Of a stretch of DNA of 49,120 nucleotides, positions 35,230-42,828 are shown one piece after another; position 1 is the stretch's first letter, and each line of letters begins with the position of its first letter. The notes under the pieces were generated by a model. That model did not search any database, was not told the DNA's origin, and worked only from the letters and a program-made list of their open reading frames with translations. Made by a program: the position numbers and the translations under genes. Source of the stretch: an uncultured Pleomorphomonas sp. (GTDB lineage Bacteria; Pseudomonadota; Alphaproteobacteria; Rhizobiales; Pleomorphomonadaceae); contig CALMMQ010000024.1 of the NCBI GenBank assembly GCA_937868725.1, forward strand, positions 1 to 49,120. Reading direction: 5' to 3'.

Positions 35230-35868
35230 TCAGGCGATCCTGGCGGCAATGGAGCCGGCCATGGTCTCGAGGATGACGCAGCACGACGCCGAGCCGGCAT
35301 CGAGCACGCCGCGCGAACGCTCGCCGAGACGGCTGGCCCGACCCACCCGGGCAATCATGCCGATGGTGGAATCGCGACCGGCGCGGGCAGCGGCGGTCAT
35401 GTCGTCGAGAGCGGCCTGATACGGCTTGCCGGCGGCGACGGCGGCCTCGAAGGCCTCGACGGCCGGCACCAGCGTGTCGAGCAGCGTCTTGTCACCCGGC
35501 TTGGCGCCGCCGATGTCGAGCACGCCGTCGAGACCGGCGCGGATCATCTTGGCGAAGGCCTTGGCATCGAGCACCGCCACGCCGTCGAGGGCGTCGGCCA
35601 TCTCGTTGAAGAAGGTGCCGTAGAGCGGGCCCATGGAACCGCCGATACCGGCCATCAGCGTGTTGCCGAGGATGCCGAAGCTTTCCTTGAGGCCCGGCGT
35701 CGGGCTGCCGAGCGCCTGGGCGCAGAGGTTGAAACCCTTGGCCATGTTGACGCCATGGTCGCCGTCGCCGATGGCGCCGTCGATGTCGCTGAGATGGTCG
35801 CGCTCGGCCACGATCGCCTTGACGAGGTCCGTCACCACGAAGCCGGCTTCATTCACGGGAAGTGCCAT
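35230..35868 (-). CDS. dhaL: DhaL-type kinase subunit 2
   Basis: 212 residues with the DhaL landmarks IGDGDHGVNMAKGF (34-47), MAGIGGSMGPLYGTFF and GGAKPGDKTLLDTLVPA, ending in LGERSRGVLDAGSASC. This is the ATP-binding half of the second ketose kinase. It lies 12 bp after dhaK2. Sequence differences from DhaL1 (for example the GGSMGPLYG loop in place of GGAAGAVFG) suggest an old duplication or separate origin. D- or L-erythrulose is the probable substrate given the eltD gene downstream. Confidence 0.87.
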   Translation of the reverse strand: MALPVNEAGFVVTDLVKAIVAERDHLSDIDGAIGDGDHGVNMAKGFNLCAQALGSPTPGLKESFGILGNTLMAGIGGSMGPLYGTFFNEMADALDGVAVLDAKAFAKMIRAGLDGVLDIGGAKPGDKTLLDTLVPAVEAFEAAVAAGKPYQAALDDMTAAARAGRDSTIGMIARVGRASRLGERSRGVLDAGSASCCVILETMAGSIAARIA

Positions 35869-35880
35869 GGTGTCGTCTCC

Positions 35881-36876
35881 TCACTTGACCAGGCCGATGG
35901 AACGGGCGGGACGGGCCAGCAGCCGGTCGAGCTCGTCATCGAGACGCATGACGGTGAGCGTGGCGCCCATCATCTCGAGGGAGGTGAAGTAGTTGCCGAC
36001 GAAGTTGTGACGGATCTCGATGTTCTTCTGACCAAGCACGTCGGCGAGGCGGTCATAGAGAATGTAGAGTTCCATGACCGGCGTCGCGCCGAGGCCGGAC
36101 AGCAGCACGGCCACCTTGTCGCCAGCGGCGAACGGCAGGTCGGGCAGCACGTAGTCGAGCATCATGTCGGCCATTTCGGCCGCCGGACGGGTCTTCATCA
36201 CCGACACGCCAGGCTCGCCATGATGGCCGATGCCGACTTCCATCTCGCCATCCTTGATCATGAAGTTGGGATGACCAACCGCGACCAGCGTGCACGGCGA
36301 CAGACCAATGCCGATGGAGCGGGTGTTGTCGATGGCCTTCTGCGCGGCGGCGATGACTTCGTCGAGCGTGCCACCCTCGGCGGCGCGGGCGGCGCCGACC
36401 TTCCACATCAGGATTTCGCCGGCGACGCCGCGGCGCTTGCCGAGTTCGGTCTTGGGGGCCGAGGCGACGTCATCGTTGGCAACGACGGTCTTGACGGTCA
36501 GGCCTTCCTTGGCCGCCATCTTGATCGCCATCTTCACGTTCATGTTGTCGCCAGCGTAGTTGCCGTAGAGGCAGGCCACGCCCTGACCGCCGTCGCAGGC
36601 CTTGAAGGCTTCGTAGAACGCCTGGGCGGTGGGCGACGAGAAGATTTCGCCGATGGCCACGGCGTCGACCATGTCCTCGCCGACGTAGCCGAGGAACGCC
36701 GGCTCATGGCCCGAGCCGCCACCGGTGACCACGCCGACCTTGCCGGCCTTGGGCGCCGACTTGACCTTGATGACACGCGGATTGCTGGTCGCCGACACCA
36801 GATCCTGATGGGCCTTGAGATAGCCCCTGGTAGCATCCTCGACCATCAAATCGGGATCGTTGAAAATTCTGTTCAT
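35881..36876 (-). CDS. dhaK: DhaK-type kinase subunit 2
   Basis: 331 residues. The substrate loop is GGGSGHEP (52-59), followed by GNYAGDNMN (105-113) and the active-site His219 in GIGHHGEPG. Compared with DhaK1 the protein carries a different N-terminus (MNRIFNDPDLMVEDATRGYLKAHQDLV), closer to the form seen in erythrulose-kinase-type DhaK proteins. The start at 36876 follows GGGTGGAG; the frame further upstream to 37035 has no support. It forms a kinase with DhaL2. Confidence 0.88.
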   Translation of the reverse strand: MNRIFNDPDLMVEDATRGYLKAHQDLVSATSNPRVIKVKSAPKAGKVGVVTGGGSGHEPAFLGYVGEDMVDAVAIGEIFSSPTAQAFYEAFKACDGGQGVACLYGNYAGDNMNVKMAIKMAAKEGLTVKTVVANDDVASAPKTELGKRRGVAGEILMWKVGAARAAEGGTLDEVIAAAQKAIDNTRSIGIGLSPCTLVAVGHPNFMIKDGEMEVGIGHHGEPGVSVMKTRPAAEMADMMLDYVLPDLPFAAGDKVAVLLSGLGATPVMELYILYDRLADVLGQKNIEIRHNFVGNYFTSLEMMGATLTVMRLDDELDRLLARPARSIGLVK

Positions 36877-37139
36877 CGGTTGTCTCCACCCTAAGCCAAT
36901 TGTGCTTTTCGAGCGTCGCCGACCTGCGGCGAAGCGCGTTCCGCCGGCTGTCACCAGGTTCCTCGACAATGGCGACAGCGATCTTGCGGATGCCGGACCG
37001 ACCTGCGACGGACCGCCGCGTGGGGCGCGGGTCAAGCACCCTATCCTCCTCTGCCATGACCTCCATGACCGGGAAGGACGTTGATCCGGACGCTACATCC
37101 CATTCGACCGAATGTCAACATGGGTGAGCGTTTGTTCGC

Positions 37140-37190
37140 GTTCTTGTAGTGATTTTGTGACATTTTTTGTGAGACAAATATATCAATATG
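37140..37190. promoter_or_regulatory. AT-rich control region upstream of dhaK2
   Basis: TTTTGTGACATTTTTTGTGA is a direct repeat of TTGTGA with a 12-bp period. It is followed by AGACAAATATATCAA (37172-37186), whose complement TTGATATATTTGTCT resembles the TTGATATTTTTGTGA of the tkt/rpiB-A element. It lies about 270-310 bp upstream of the dhaK2 start, within the 1063-bp gene-free stretch 36877-37939. That stretch is markedly AT-richer between 37080 and 37490 and contains one 100-codon frame (37188-37490) that I do not consider a proven gene. Confidence 0.4.
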
Positions 37191-37875
37191 AACACGCCTC
37201 GGCGGATTATGCCGATTTTCCGCCATTTTCGCTTCATCGGCCTGAGATTTTCGCCGTTTTGGATGTGGGACGATAGCATCAAATATCGTTACATTCGCTC
37301 ATCTATCATTGCTTTTGCCCACTCCCGGAACGGCCACCTGGCCATGTTCTTCGAGCGTCATGATCTGTATCTATCACATGAATTGAGCCGTGGCGATGAC
37401 TTTCACGGCTTCATGCGGCGTATTCGTAATTACTATGTATGTTATTCTTGGCTATATCAGGTCTATACCATGGTAAAATCGATGCTGTGAATTGCGCTGC
37501 GCGTGCTGTTACCTGATCGCCCTTGCCGGTCACGCGTTCGACAGCGGCGGTGAGGCGGATATGCTGCCGCCGCGCCGCTACACCGGAATGGCGGCACCGA
37601 GCGGCCGTCGTGTCGCACCGGCCCGACCTGCACGGTCGTTCAGTTTTGCGCCGTCGCGCGGCGTCCAGCGACGGCGCAGCACGGAAGAGAATTAATGAAG
37701 TGCCCTACTTTCAAAGGCTTGTCTTGCCCTCACCCTAGCCCATCGCCAATGTCGACAGCCTTACCGTGACGTGCGGTCAGAGCTGGCACACGAGCAGGCT
37801 GCCGGACCCACGGCGGGGGGCGTCCGCCGCCCTGCCCCTCAGCCTTGGTCCATTCGTCGCGGTTGACGGCCCAGA

Positions 37876-37911
37876 GACAACAACACCCCAGAGCGGGACC
37901 ACTCCGGGGTG
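37876..37911 (-). terminator. Putative terminator after rpiB copy B
   Basis: On the minus strand CACCCCGGAG and CTCTGGGGTG pair at 9 of 10 positions and are followed by TTGTTGT, about 30 nt after the rpiB-B stop. It is a plausible intrinsic terminator with an imperfect T-tract. Confidence 0.55.
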
Positions 37912-37939
37912 CATTGGTCACCGTCGCTGACCGGCGCGG

Positions 37940-38413
37940 CTATTTCGCCAGGCACTTGCCGGCGTACTTGCTGTCGACGGTCTCGATGGCCTTGACGTTG
38001 CCGCCCGACGGGCCGTCGGGGTCGAACTTGCCGGTGAGATCGAGGAAGGTGTCGGCGATCAGCTTGGCCACTTCCGTACCGATCACCCGAGCGCCCATGG
38101 TGATGATCTGGGCGTCGTTGGACAGCGCCGCCCGCTGGGCCGAATAAGCATCGTGCGTCAGGGCGGCGCGGATGCCGCGCACCTTGTTGGCGCTGATGCA
38201 GACGCCGATGCCGGTGCCGCAGATCAGGATGGCGCGGTCGTAGGTGCCGGCCATGACGCCGGATGCCACGCGGTCGGCCATGTTGGCATAGAACGCATCG
38301 GCGACGTTGTTGGTGCGCGACACCTCGAACACGTCAAAGCGCGACTTCAGATGTTCCGCCAGCACGTGCGCCAGCTTTTCGCCGGCGCTGTCGCCGGCTA
38401 CCGCCACCTTCAT
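37940..38413 (-). CDS. rpiB: RpiB-like sugar-phosphate isomerase, copy B
   Basis: 157 residues. It is identical to copy A (14387-14848) from residue 1 to the final YA, after which it ends GKCLAK instead of IA. Asp8 and Cys65 (LICGTGIG) are therefore the same. The start at 38413 has a good AAAGGAA ribosome site, which copy A lacks. It is the likely D-erythrulose-4-P isomerase of the second module. DNA identity covers 37961-38417, including silent positions, so the copies were homogenised or duplicated very recently. Confidence 0.88.
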   Translation of the reverse strand: MKVAVAGDSAGEKLAHVLAEHLKSRFDVFEVSRTNNVADAFYANMADRVASGVMAGTYDRAILICGTGIGVCISANKVRGIRAALTHDAYSAQRAALSNDAQIITMGARVIGTEVAKLIADTFLDLTGKFDPDGPSGGNVKAIETVDSKYAGKCLAK

Positions 38414-38591
38414 GATGCGTTCCTTTCCGCAATCATCACCCGTCTTGCCACCCGTGATCGTCACGGTCTTGCCGCAGCCTCCCGAGCGGGGACCTGGGGT
38501 AGCAGGCGAAGGATTGTCTCACCCACCTGTGCACTTACCCCGTCGTTGCTACGAAACATAACACCGTTCGCGTCAAAATCAACCCAATTGT

Positions 38592-38629
38592 GTTGGTTTG
38601 ATAACTTGGGCTGATATTATTGTGACATT
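38592..38629. promoter_or_regulatory. 38-bp element upstream of rpiB copy B
   Basis: This matches 15021-15058 at 32 of 38 positions (shared core GTTTGATAACTTG and GATATT-TTGTGA). It is followed after a similar distance by AACCCGAACGGG, close to the AACCCGAACAGG of the tkt leader. In copy A this sequence precedes transketolase; here no gene follows on the plus strand up to 38757. The 344-bp gap 38414-38757 therefore looks like a copy of the rpiB-tkt spacer without tkt. Confidence 0.5.
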
Positions 38630-38757
38630 GCCACGCACAGCCACGCAAACCCGAACGGGCGGGGTGAGCAGCGGATCGGTCGATGGTGACGGCAATGGTC
38701 GGGCCGGCAGCGGCGGGCCGGCATCACTACGAACGACGGCGGCGGGGCAAGCGCCGG

Positions 38758-39555
38758 TCAGTGGTCGTGAAGATGACCGTGGCCGGCCGCTTGCGGGCCG
38801 GCATGGGAATGGTGGTGCTCGAAGACGAGATGGGTGCGGCGCAGCAGATCGACGTCGTGCAGGATGTCGAGCGTGGCGCCATCGGCGGCGACCCTGCCCT
38901 CCTCAAGGACGATCGAACGATCGGAAATGTCGTCGATGATGTCGAGATCGTGGGTGGCGGTGATCACCGTGCGCCCCGCGCCGAGACCGTGGGCGAGAAA
39001 GGCGACGAGGTCGGCTCGACTCCGGGGGTCGAGCGCCGCCGTCGGCTCGTCGAGCAGCAGCACGTCGGGTTCGGTGATGATCACCGAGGCGATGGCGACG
39101 CGCTTCTTCTCGCCGCCCGATAGCCGGTGCGGCGGCCGGTCGCGCAGGTGGCCAATGCCGAAGCGCGCCAGCGTCGCCTCGATGGCCGCCTTCACCCGCG
39201 CCTTGTCCCAACCGAGCTGCAGCGGCCCGAACGCCAGTTCATCGAGCACCGTCGGATTGAACAGTTGCACGTCCGGGTTCTGGAACACCAGCCCGACCCG
39301 GCGGCGGAAGGCGTAGTTGACGGCTTCGTCGACGAAGGCAGCCTCGGTGAGCGAAGCTCCCAACGCCAGCGCCGTGCCGGCGGCGGGAAAACACAGGGCA
39401 TCCATCATCCTGAGCAGCGTCGATTTGCCCGAGCCGTTGGCGCCGAGCAGCGTCACGCGTTCGCCGAGATCGACGGCGAAGCTGAGGCCGGCGAGCGCCG
39501 CCTGGCCGCGATAGGCATAGGTCACGTCGCGGAAATCGAACGCCGTCGCGGTCAT
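38758..39555 (-). CDS. cbiO: Nickel/cobalt ECF importer ATPase (CbiO/NikO)
   Basis: 265 residues of a single ABC domain. Walker A is GANGSGKST, the Q-loop [10 protein letters not shown] is typical of ECF ATPases, the signature is [13 protein letters not shown] and Walker B is [12 protein letters not shown], with H-loop TATHDLD. The C-terminus is histidine-rich ([21 protein letters not shown]), which could bind or store metal. It overlaps the cbiQ stop by 4 bp (ATGA at 39555); an ATG 9 nt upstream is an alternative start. Confidence 0.93.
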   Translation of the reverse strand: MTATAFDFRDVTYAYRGQAALAGLSFAVDLGERVTLLGANGSGKSTLLRMMDALCFPAAGTALALGASLTEAAFVDEAVNYAFRRRVGLVFQNPDVQLFNPTVLDELAFGPLQLGWDKARVKAAIEATLARFGIGHLRDRPPHRLSGGEKKRVAIASVIITEPDVLLLDEPTAALDPRSRADLVAFLAHGLGAGRTVITATHDLDIIDDISDRSIVLEEGRVAADGATLDILHDVDLLRRTHLVFEHHHSHAGPQAAGHGHLHDH

Positions 39556-40406
39556 AGCTGCCATCCCGTGATGACGACGGGCACCGTCAGCGCCAGCGCC
39601 AGAAACATCCAGTCGAAAGGGGCCGTCCTGAAGTCGTGCAGCAACCGTACCTCGCCGCGATAGCCCCGGGCGATCATGGCGAAATGCACCTCGGTGCCGA
39701 GCGCCAGCGTCCGGGCCAGCAGCATGCCGGCGGCCGTGAGCAGCAGGCGGCGACGTTCGCGGCCGGAGGTCGGCGCCAGCACGCGGCTGCGCCGCGCCTC
39801 CATCATGTCGCGCGCCGCCTGCATCAGCACAAAGATGTAACGGTAGGTCATGCCGAGAATGGCGACGATAACGGCGGGTACGCCGAGGCCGGACAGCGCC
39901 TTCAGCACGTGCGGCCAGGGCGTCGTCAGCACCAGGAGCAGCGCCAGCGTGGCGGCCGTCTCGGCCCGGCCGATGACGAAGGCGGCGCTGCGCAGGCCCT
40001 GCAGCGTGATGGTCCAGCCGACGAACGGCAGTTGCGCCACCGCTTCGCCCGGGACCAGCACCAGGGCCGGCAGCACGACGAGACCGGAAAACAGCAATAC
40101 ACCGGCCCAGACCTGCCGGCCGAGGCGGACAGGGGAGATGCCGGACAGGGCCGCCAGGGCCACGGCGACGAGGAACAGTACGGCCAGCGTCGTCAGCGAC
40201 CGGGTGGCGACGGCACCGACGATCAGGGCGAAAAGCGCCACCAGCTTGATGCGCGGGTCGAAGCGTTGCAGCAGTCCGGCCGCGTCGGCCAGCCGTTCGG
40301 CGTCGAGGGCGTGGCGCTCGGCCTCGACGAGACCGCGCACCAGAGCGTCGATGACGCCGCGACCGGATCGGCCGGCGGACCTGGCGTCGGAGCGCTCTTC
40401 GCCCAT
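39552..40406 (-). CDS. cbiQ: Nickel/cobalt ECF importer T component (CbiQ/NikQ)
   Basis: 284 residues. After a hydrophilic, charged N-terminus come several membrane segments (from about residue 52). The coupling-helix motif EARRSRVL (compare A-R-G/S motifs of T components) follows [14 protein letters not shown], and the second is [13 protein letters not shown]. This is the energy-coupling transmembrane protein linking CbiO to the S component. It starts 9 bp after the cbiM stop. Confidence 0.9.
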   Translation of the reverse strand: MGEERSDARSAGRSGRGVIDALVRGLVEAERHALDAERLADAAGLLQRFDPRIKLVALFALIVGAVATRSLTTLAVLFLVAVALAALSGISPVRLGRQVWAGVLLFSGLVVLPALVLVPGEAVAQLPFVGWTITLQGLRSAAFVIGRAETAATLALLLVLTTPWPHVLKALSGLGVPAVIVAILGMTYRYIFVLMQAARDMMEARRSRVLAPTSGRERRRLLLTAAGMLLARTLALGTEVHFAMIARGYRGEVRLLHDFRTAPFDWMFLALALTVPVVITGWQL

Positions 40407-40415
40407 GACGCCGCG

Positions 40416-41480
40416 TCAGGTCCGCGAGGCAGGGCTGGCGCGGCGATCGCGCAGCGCGCCGATGCCGGCGAACACCAGCAGCACCAGACCGGAGCCCATC
40501 ACCGCTGACAGGATGTAGCCGAGGCTCTCGTTCCGGAGGAAGCTCGGGGCATAGTCGGGGATCGGCGCCGACCAGACGCTGGCCAGGCGCTCGAGCCCGG
40601 CCGGCGCCGCTTCCGGCGGGGCGATGTCGCCGGAGGCGGCGGCGATCTCCTGCCGCGCCTCGGGGCTGGCGAAGTCGTCGGCGCCCCATTCGCCCCAGGC
40701 GGTGCCGGCGGCGAGAAGACCGAGCGGGCTCAGCAGCATCAGCAGGCCAAGGCCGAGCCACAGCGCCCGCGTTTCCCGCCAGCGGCCGACCGTGGCCGGG
40801 TGCTGGGCGGTAAGATCGAGCAGTTCGGGCTCGTAGCGCTGCAGCACGGCGACGAGACCGGCCGCCGCCACCGCCTCGGCGACGCCGGCCAGCATGAGGT
40901 GGCCGGCCAACATAGCCGGTACGGCAATCGACAAGGGATAAGGCGCGTAGAGCGGCGCGCCGGTGGCGTCGTGGAACAGCAGCGGCTGGAGGCCGAACTC
41001 GATGGCGGCAACGAAGGCGGCGACGTTGATGCCGACGTAGCCGGCGAATCCGGCTGCCACCACTCGTCGAACCGAGGTCAGCTCCGAACGTCCGGCGATC
41101 AACCGGTAGACGAAATAGGCGACGAACGGACCGACGATGGCCATGTTCAAGCAGTTGGCGCCGATGGCGGTGATGCCGCCATCGCCGAACAACACGGCCT
41201 GGATCAGCAAGGCGATGGAGATGGCCAATACCGCCGCCCACGGCCCCAGCACGATGGCGGCGATGGCCAAGCCAACGGCATGACCGGTGGTGCCGCCAGG
41301 CAGCGGCAGGTTGAACATCATCACCACGAACGAGAAGGCCGAGACCACCGCCATCAACGGCACCAGCTTGGTGTGGAGCTGCGTTTTCACCTTACGCGAG
41401 GCGACGTACCAGAAGGGCGCCGCCATGGCGAAGGTCACAGCGCAGGTGCTCGGGGAGAGGTAGCCGTCGGGTATGTGCAT
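40416..41480 (-). CDS. cbiM: Nickel/cobalt ECF importer S component with fused CbiN-like domain (CbiM/NikMN)
   Basis: 354 residues. The mature N-terminus MHIPDGYLSP is the hallmark of CbiM/NikM, where Met1 and His2 help coordinate the metal, so the start must be at 41480 rather than 41501. The core has FNLPLPGGTTGHAVG and FGDGGITAIGANCLNMA. After the CbiM core (to about 245) a C-terminal part with APAGLERLASVW and a last membrane helix resembles the PDGLE/CbiN domain, so CbiM and CbiN functions are fused. A NikR-like box 90 bp upstream favours nickel over cobalt. Confidence 0.92.
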   Translation of the reverse strand: MHIPDGYLSPSTCAVTFAMAAPFWYVASRKVKTQLHTKLVPLMAVVSAFSFVVMMFNLPLPGGTTGHAVGLAIAAIVLGPWAAVLAISIALLIQAVLFGDGGITAIGANCLNMAIVGPFVAYFVYRLIAGRSELTSVRRVVAAGFAGYVGINVAAFVAAIEFGLQPLLFHDATGAPLYAPYPLSIAVPAMLAGHLMLAGVAEAVAAAGLVAVLQRYEPELLDLTAQHPATVGRWRETRALWLGLGLLMLLSPLGLLAAGTAWGEWGADDFASPEARQEIAAASGDIAPPEAAPAGLERLASVWSAPIPDYAPSFLRNESLGYILSAVMGSGLVLLVFAGIGALRDRRASPASRT

Positions 41481-41569
41481 GGTCGTCGTCCCTGGTTCCA
41501 TGGCCTTGAGGCGTCGTGGGCCGAAAGCGCCGGGACGTTAGGAGCGAGGGTCGGCGGCGTCAATATCCA

Positions 41570-41597
41570 GTATGACGAATTTTCAAAAAAATCACAC
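41570..41597. promoter_or_regulatory. NikR-like operator upstream of the metal importer
   Basis: GTATGA (41570-41575), exactly 16 nt, then TCACAC (41592-41597). The E. coli NikR operator is GTATGA-N16-TCATAC, so 11 of 12 half-site bases match. It lies about 90 bp upstream of the cbiM start, where promoter elements are expected, so nickel-dependent repression is likely. No nikR gene is in the window. Confidence 0.65.
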
Positions 41598-41686
41598 GCC
41601 CTAGCCGATGATGCCCGCGACCGGACCGACCAAGGCGATCAGTCCGCGACGGGCGGGGGCTCAGGTTGAATCGCCGAATCCGGCTT

Positions 41687-41702
41687 GAGAAAATGTTTTC
41701 TC
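41687..41702. promoter_or_regulatory. LacI-type operator 1 (perfect palindrome)
   Basis: GAGAAAA-TG-TTTTCTC is a perfect 7+2+7 palindrome at the start of the lacI operon. Its central bases include the first in-frame ATG (41693). Even-length A/T-rich palindromes like this are typical LacI-family operators. With operator 2, centred 33 bp downstream (about three helical turns), it suggests autoregulation of the operon. Confidence 0.65.
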
Positions 41703-42784
41703 ATATTGACTTCGCCGTCGAGAAAAGGTTTTTTCATGGCAACAACAGCGGGGAGGCCAAACTGCTTACGGTCGGTGGCAAACGCGGACGGGTCACCATT
41801 CACGACGTCGCGGCGGGCGCTGGGGTCAGCATCTCGACGGCGTCGAAGGCCCTCAACGACACCGGCCGCATGAGCGAGGAGACGCGGGAGCGGGTGAAGC
41901 AGGTGGCCCAGAGCGTCGGCTTCCGACCCAACGCGCTGGCGCGGGGACTGATCAAGCAGCGCAGCTTCACCATCGGCCTGCTGACCAACGACACCTACGG
42001 CCGCTTCACCCTGCCGGTGATGTTCGGCGTGTCGGAAGAACTGGTGGATCACGGCGTGTCGGTGTTCCTGTGCGCCATCGACGACAGTCCCGAACGGGCC
42101 CGTATCCACGCCGAGGCGATGCTGGACAAGCGTGTCGACGGCATCATCGCTTCGGGCAAGCGCGTCGACCGGCGTCTGCCGATCGACCTGTCGGGGATGC
42201 CCGTTCCGGTTGTCTACGCCTTCACGCAAGGCGCCGACAACGGCGTGACGCTGCATTCCGACGACGCGCAAGGCGCGCGCCTTGCCGTCGAGTGCCTGAT
42301 CGCCGCCGGCTGCCGGCGCATCGTCCACATTACCGGCCCGGACAGTTTCCAGTCGGTGGCGGAACGCAGTGAAGCTTATTGCCAGGCCGTCGGCGGCGAG
42401 CCGCGCGTCATGCGCGGCGTGTGGTCGGAGCTCTGGGGCCACGAGGCGGTGCGGCAGCTGTGGGACAGCGGCGCACCGAAGCCGGATGGCGTGTTCTGCG
42501 GCAACGACCAGATCGCCCGCGGCGTCATCGACGCCCTGCGCGAGCGCGGCGTCCGCGTGCCCGACGACGTCGCCGTGGTCGGGTTCGACAACTGGGAGAT
42601 CGTGGCGGCGCAGGTTCGGCCGCCACTGACGACGGTAGACATGAACCTCAAGGCGCTCGGTCGCGAAGCCGGGCGGCTGATTCTGGCGATGTCCGAAGGG
42701 CACGAGGTGACGCCCGGAGTTCGCAAGCTGCCGTGTTCGCTGGTGATACGCCAGTCCTGTCGGGGTGGAGCCACCCCGGCCTGA
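41693..42784 (+). CDS. LacI-family transcriptional regulator
   Basis: LacI-type repressor with HTH VTIHDVAAGAGVSISTASKALND, hinge RPNALARGLIKQRS and a periplasmic-binding-protein-like sensor (TIGLLTNDTYGRFTLPVMFGV, DGIIASGKR, CGNDQIARGVIDALRERGVRVPDDVAVVGFDN). The start is uncertain. ATG 41693 lies inside operator 1 and gives 30 extra residues of odd sequence before the HTH; a TTG at 41666 is further out. GGGGAGG at 41750-41756 sits 5 nt before an in-frame CTG (41762), which would give a normal N-terminus. An ATG at 41736 is out of frame. It is the first gene of the arabinoside operon and probably represses it. Confidence 0.88.
   Translation: MFSHIDFAVEKRFFHGNNSGEAKLLTVGGKRGRVTIHDVAAGAGVSISTASKALNDTGRMSEETRERVKQVAQSVGFRPNALARGLIKQRSFTIGLLTNDTYGRFTLPVMFGVSEELVDHGVSVFLCAIDDSPERARIHAEAMLDKRVDGIIASGKRVDRRLPIDLSGMPVPVVYAFTQGADNGVTLHSDDAQGARLAVECLIAAGCRRIVHITGPDSFQSVAERSEAYCQAVGGEPRVMRGVWSELWGHEAVRQLWDSGAPKPDGVFCGNDQIARGVIDALRERGVRVPDDVAVVGFDNWEIVAAQVRPPLTTVDMNLKALGREAGRLILAMSEGHEVTPGVRKLPCSLVIRQSCRGGATPA
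41720..41735. promoter_or_regulatory. LacI-type operator 2 (near-perfect palindrome)
   Basis: GAGAAAA-GG-TTTTTTC differs from a perfect palindrome at one position and shares both half-sites with operator 1. It lies upstream of the GGGGAGG ribosome-site candidate, consistent with the true lacI start being downstream of both operators. Confidence 0.6.
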
Positions 42785-42828
42785 ACGACGACAACGGGCA
42801 GGAGAGAAGCCCGTCCATGGAGGAAACA

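Noticed and set aside
37188-37490. A 100-codon plus-strand frame in the AT-rich gap
   Set aside because: It has no ribosome site, no recognisable family and an unusual residue mix for this genome. It is kept only as part of the unexplained gap.
38683-39123. A plus-strand frame downstream of the 38-bp element at rpiB copy B
   Set aside because: It runs antisense to the end of cbiO, has no ribosome site and encodes no known domain.
41481-41665. A cobalamin riboswitch ahead of the CbiMQO genes
   Set aside because: No B12-box-like sequence or long structured leader was seen, and a NikR-like box explains regulation better.
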